Below are positions 14,736-17,679 of a stretch of DNA of 17,679 nucleotides, piece after piece. Source of the stretch: JAQVSV01 sp041667045 (GTDB taxonomy: Bacteria; Elusimicrobiota; Elusimicrobia; Elusimicrobiales; Elusimicrobiaceae). Made by a program: the position numbers and the translations under genes. The DNA is taken from assembly GCA_041667045.1 (NCBI GenBank), contig JBAYFS010000028.1, positions 1 to 17,679 of the forward strand, written 5' to 3'. The notes beneath the pieces are model-generated. The model made no database searches. It saw only the letters and a list, made by a program, of their open reading frames with translations, and was not told the origin of the DNA. Position 1 is the first letter of the stretch. Each line of letters opens with the position of its first letter.

Positions 14736-14998
14736 CGCCGTTTAATTGCCTGGCTCTGGCTGTTTTTCTGTTCTGCGCGGGTTTGTTCGGCGCGGTAACG
14801 CGCACAGACGCGCCCCGGACCCTGCTTGCGCTGGGCGTAATGCTGTGCGGCTGCTGGCTTGCGCTGGCGGCTTTGGGCGGCACATTCGCCTCGGGCCTTA
14901 TTCTTCTGTCCATACCGGCGTTCTGCGCGCTGGGCGCGCTTATGCTCGCAAATTCCGGCGCGTCCGCGCCGCGCGCGAAAAGGAAAACACATGATTGA
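14732..14998 (+). CDS. nuoK: Divergent NuoK-like membrane protein
   Basis: An 88-residue protein with three membrane helices, matching complex I subunit K (about 100 residues). LALAVFLFCAGLFGAVTRTD aligns without gaps to the NuoK start (LxxxxxLFxLGLxGxxxRRN), and LILLSIPAFCALGALML corresponds to TM3. The two channel glutamates, E36 and E72 in E. coli NuoK, are Gly35 and Phe63 here. The loop between TM2 and TM3 is short. The start is GTG, overlapping the previous stop as GTGA, with GGAGG at 14720-14724. It overlaps the NuoL-like gene by 8 bases. The absence of both glutamates argues against normal proton pumping by this subunit. Confidence 0.68.
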   Translation: MTPFNCLALAVFLFCAGLFGAVTRTDAPRTLLALGVMLCGCWLALAALGGTFASGLILLSIPAFCALGALMLANSGASAPRAKRKTHD

Positions 14999-16814
14999 AC
15001 CTATTTTTTGGCTGCCTGTCGTTTTTATCGGCTCGGGACTGCTGATGCTGCTGGCCGGACGGAAAATGCCCCTGTACGGAATCCCGATAGGAATATTCGC
15101 CTCGCTATACGCGTTCGGCCTTTCCACCGGACTTTTCAAAATGACCTCGCAGGGGAGCATAACCATCCCCGTCATGGAAAACCTCGCCTGGTTTTCGGTC
15201 CCATTTTTCAGCTCTATTTTCTCGGTGCGCATTGACGGGCTGTCCATGGTCACACTGTTCGCCGCCACGGCGGCGGGCCTCGCCGCGCACATTTTCTCGG
15301 CTGGCTATATAGTCAAGGACCGCAATATCCAGCGCTACTTCGTGCGCCTGTCTTTCCTGATGGGCGGCATAACCGGCGTAATACTGGCGGACAACCTGCT
15401 AATCCTGCTGCTGTTTTGGGAGATAACCGCGCTGGCGGCGACCGGCCTGATCGCCTTCCGTTTCCAGAGAACGGAAAACACCTCCTCGGCCAGCTATTTT
15501 TTTACGCTCTCGCAAATCGGGAGCGCGGTCCTGCTTGCAGCGCTGGTGTATATTTTCGCCAAAACCGGCACGGTGAGCCTTGACCAGCTGAGGAATCTGC
15601 TTAAAATGAATTTCCTGGACGGTAAAACTATAATCACCGTTTCGGCCCTGATAGGCGCGGCAGCGCTCATTAAAGCTTCGCAGCTGCCGTTTACGTCCAA
15701 AACGGCGCAGACGGCAATGGCGACAGCTCCCTCCGCGGCGGTAATAACGGCGGTGTCGGCTCCGCTGGCGGTTTACCTGCTGGTCCGTTTTTATCCGTTT
15801 TTCGAGGCGGCGCCGGCGGTTTCCGCCGCCATTGTCTGGATAGGCGCGCTCAGCGCGCTGACAGCGGCTTTCTGCGCGTGGGGCTCCTCTGACATCATGC
15901 GCGCGCTGGCCTACGCCATGATTTCGGAACTGGGGCTTGCCGTGTCCTGCGCCGGAACGAACGGTGCGTATCCGGCGGCCTTCCACGCCTTCTGCCTGGC
16001 TTTTTACGGAAGCCTTCTGATATTCGCGGGCGGAGTGATAATATCCGGCAAAAAACGCCGGAGTCTCAACGAGATGGGCGGCTTGCGTTACGCCATGCCG
16101 GTGACCTATCTGGTTTTCATCGCGGCGGGCGCGTCGCTTGCCGGCATACCGCCTTTCACGGGCTTTTACTCGAAAGGGCTGATGCTTTCCGCGTTCTGGC
16201 AGTCCCCGTCCGGCGTGCTGCCGGTTATCATATTGACTTACATAATGGGCGGCCTGTACACCGGCAGGATTTTCCTGAAAGCTTTCCACGGCGAACGGGG
16301 ACAGTATACGCAGAACCTGACGGTGGATGAAGGCTCATCCTCGACAAAAGGCGTAATGATTTTCCTCGCCGCCGCCTGCGCCGTCATAGGCTGGACGCTG
16401 ACGCACAACCGCATTTTTTCGTCCATAACCGCGCTGGCGGACAACACCGGCTCGTTCTCCGTGGAGGGAAAAGCCATCGCCTTTTCCTGCGGCGCGGCGG
16501 GCTTTGCTCTTGCGCTTCTTGTTTTCTTCGAGAAACCGGCCGGGCTCTGGAAATACCTTAAAAAACTTTCCTGGCCCGCAAAAGCCGCGGAAAACGATTT
16601 CGGTTTCGAGTTCCTTATCCGCCGGGCCGGAAAAGCGGGCGGCATGGCCGTTACCGCTTTTGACCACACCGAACGCGCCATAGACGGTTCGCTTTCCTTT
16701 ATCCTCTCCAAACTGCCGAAAGGCGGCACCCCGGACACCAACACCGCGACCAAGGCGATACTGACAGCCTCGTTCATAATTTCCCTTTTCGTGCTGTTCG
16801 TGGCGCTGGGCTGA
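14991..16814 (+). CDS. nuoL: NuoL-like antiporter-type subunit
   Basis: A 607-residue membrane protein of NuoL length (613 in E. coli) with about 15-16 helices. Seen: DGLSMVTLFAATAAGLAAHI, SAGYIVKDRNIQRYF, ADNLLILLLFWEITALAATG, WIGALSALTAAFCAW, DIMRALAYAMISELGLAVS and AGIPPFTGFYSKG. Of the residues that carry protons in E. coli NuoL, E144 (here E144), K229 (K228) and K399 (K395) are kept; K342 is Gly340, and the His and Pro-Asp-Ala residues after TM7 are gone (LPFTSKTAQTAMATAPSA). The C-terminal extension that forms the long lateral helix and last TM in NuoL is present (about residues 515-607). The ATG at 14991, 3 bases upstream of which lies GGAAAA, is preferred over a GC-driven upstream extension. 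It is followed after 3 bases by the NuoM-like gene. Confidence 0.85.
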   Translation: MIEPIFWLPVVFIGSGLLMLLAGRKMPLYGIPIGIFASLYAFGLSTGLFKMTSQGSITIPVMENLAWFSVPFFSSIFSVRIDGLSMVTLFAATAAGLAAHIFSAGYIVKDRNIQRYFVRLSFLMGGITGVILADNLLILLLFWEITALAATGLIAFRFQRTENTSSASYFFTLSQIGSAVLLAALVYIFAKTGTVSLDQLRNLLKMNFLDGKTIITVSALIGAAALIKASQLPFTSKTAQTAMATAPSAAVITAVSAPLAVYLLVRFYPFFEAAPAVSAAIVWIGALSALTAAFCAWGSSDIMRALAYAMISELGLAVSCAGTNGAYPAAFHAFCLAFYGSLLIFAGGVIISGKKRRSLNEMGGLRYAMPVTYLVFIAAGASLAGIPPFTGFYSKGLMLSAFWQSPSGVLPVIILTYIMGGLYTGRIFLKAFHGERGQYTQNLTVDEGSSSTKGVMIFLAAACAVIGWTLTHNRIFSSITALADNTGSFSVEGKAIAFSCGAAGFALALLVFFEKPAGLWKYLKKLSWPAKAAENDFGFEFLIRRAGKAGGMAVTAFDHTERAIDGSLSFILSKLPKGGTPDTNTATKAILTASFIISLFVLFVALG

Positions 16815-16817
16815 AGC

Positions 16818-17679
16818 ATGAACATTCTGACCGCGATCGCGTTTACCCCGCTGGCAGGAACACTGGTGCTGTTCTTCTTTCCGCGCCGGTCGGTTTTTGC
16901 GGCGCGCATAACCGCCCTGGCGGCAAGCGGACTGGCCGCCACGCTGGCGGCGGCCGCGCTGTTCCTGTTTTCCGCGCAGGACGGCGGCTTCCAATTCGCG
17001 GAGCAGTTCCACTTCATCGGAATGAAGTCCTCTTTTCTTGTCGCGTCCGACGGGTTGGGCGTGCTTGCGCTCGCGCTGGTCAACGCCATCGCGTTCCTCT
17101 CGGCGCTTTTCCCTTTCGACCCGGAAGACCGGAGAAAGGAATACTATTTCTGGCTGCTGTTTTCGCAGGCTATGTTCACCGGGATAATCGTGTCCGGCGA
17201 CCTGCTGTCTTTCTCCGGATTCTGGTTCCTGTCCGTGCTGCCGGTTTACTTTCTCACCTCGCTGTGCGCCGAACGCGCTGCGCTGCGCTATTTTCTGCCG
17301 CAGTTCGCCGGGGCGGTGCTTATGCTCGCCGCCGTGACGGCGGTTCAGCTGCAGGCCGGAAAAGGAGGTCTGGTCATAGCCGAAACGGCCTCCGGCTTCA
17401 AACTCTGGGCCGTGGGGTTTATGGTCCTGTCCATAATCATCAGGATTCCCGTTTTCCCGTTCAATCTGTGGATGAAGGATTTTTACATGCAGACGCCGGG
17501 CCACCTGTCCGCGCTGATAGCCGGTTCCTCGGCGGTCACAAGCCTTTACGCCGCGCAAAAACTTCTTATCCCGATAATGAAATCGGGGGTCGCCGAGTTC
17601 GCGCCCGGTGTCATGATTCTGGCGGCGTTCAGCGCGCTGTATGCCGCGGTAATGATCCTGCCGCAAAAAAACCTTAAAA
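16818..17679 (+). CDS. nuoM: Divergent NuoM-like antiporter-type subunit, 3' end outside window
   Basis: The frame is open from ATG 16818 to the right edge (287 residues shown). It aligns well with the first half of complex I subunit M: TPLAGTLVLFFFPRRSVFAA, GGFQFAEQF, SDGLGVLALALV, KEYYFWLLFSQAMFTGI, FWFLSVLPVYFLTSL (family FWELMLIPMYFLIG), FAGAVLMLAAV and IRIPVFPFNLWMKDFYMQTP (family VKVPLFPFHTWLPDAHVEAP). Without gaps, the TM5 glutamate is Phe137, the TM7 lysine is Arg209 and the TM8 lysine is Val240. These are the key charges of the M subunit channel, so proton transfer through it is doubtful. The start has only a weak ribosome site and is close to the previous stop. A NuoN-like gene would be expected next, outside the window. 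Confidence 0.78.
   Translation, partial: MNILTAIAFTPLAGTLVLFFFPRRSVFAARITALAASGLAATLAAAALFLFSAQDGGFQFAEQFHFIGMKSSFLVASDGLGVLALALVNAIAFLSALFPFDPEDRRKEYYFWLLFSQAMFTGIIVSGDLLSFSGFWFLSVLPVYFLTSLCAERAALRYFLPQFAGAVLMLAAVTAVQLQAGKGGLVIAETASGFKLWAVGFMVLSIIIRIPVFPFNLWMKDFYMQTPGHLSALIAGSSAVTSLYAAQKLLIPIMKSGVAEFAPGVMILAAFSALYAAVMILPQKNLK

Noticed and set aside
14859..14990. Upstream extension of the NuoL-like gene
   Set aside because: The extra 44 residues are Arg/Ala/Cys-rich and overlap the K-like gene in another frame. The ATG at 14991 gives the normal NuoL N-terminus and length.
14276..15292. A 338-codon open frame on the - strand opposite the J/K/L-like genes, and another at 15399-16289
   Set aside because: Biased composition (Arg, Ala, Gln), no recognisable domain, and fully covered by better supported + strand genes.
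16335..17666. A 443-codon open frame on the - strand opposite the NuoL/NuoM-like genes
   Set aside because: Its translation is low-complexity Arg/Gly/Gln/His-rich, typical of the antisense of GC-rich membrane genes, with no family motif; the + strand genes here have clear homology and ribosome-site logic.
1..17679. CRISPR arrays, insertion sequences, transposases, phage genes, replication origins
   Set aside because: I looked for regularly spaced repeats, terminal inverted repeats and matching protein motifs and saw none.

Overview
All 22 protein genes and the single tRNA read on the + strand of a fairly GC-rich bacterial chromosome. The envelope-type glycosyltransferases, a lipoprotein, SpoIID-family and GspE-family proteins point to a diderm bacterium outside the best-studied phyla. 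An Elusimicrobiota-like lineage is my tentative guess from overall gene style; nothing here proves it.

Layout. (1) 2-3054: the 3' part of a SpoIID/LytB-like gene, a GT4 glycosyltransferase and a polyprenol-phosphate-type GT2 glycosyltransferase, an envelope group with touching or overlapping ends. (2) 3047-6589: a conserved housekeeping cluster: DUF177, rpmF (L32), plsX, fabG, acpP and rnc, joining ribosome, phospholipid and fatty acid synthesis to RNA processing. (3) 6606-9685: an acyl-CoA dehydrogenase with both subunits of its electron carrier (etfB, etfA), a complete flavin redox module. (4) 9743-9814: a CAU-anticodon tRNA with its own promoter and T-tract. (5) 9899-11287: two orphan exported proteins, one periplasmic and helical, one a lipoprotein with a calcium-loop-like motif; the lipoprotein gene is visibly AT-richer than its surroundings. 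(6) 11446-17679: after a strong promoter-like and palindromic region comes a run of membrane proteins that I align by eye to complex I subunits A, H, J, K, L and M. A GspE/PilB-type secretion ATPase lies between A and H.

Region 6 is the surprise. Canonical nuo operons run A-B-C-D-E-F-G-H-I-J-K-L-M-N. Here every soluble Fe-S, flavin or quinone-site subunit (B, C, D, E, F, G, I) is missing, and a single hexameric-ATPase-type gene sits in the B-G slot. The membrane subunits have also lost many of the charged residues that define complex I: both NuoK channel glutamates, the NuoM TM5 glutamate and two lysines, the NuoA acidic pair, and the acidic quinone-facing loop of NuoH. The NuoL-like protein keeps most of its own. 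This looks like a complex I membrane arm freed from NADH:quinone chemistry and possibly repurposed. Whether the ATPase works with it is inference from gene order only. Further nuo-like genes may follow beyond the right edge.
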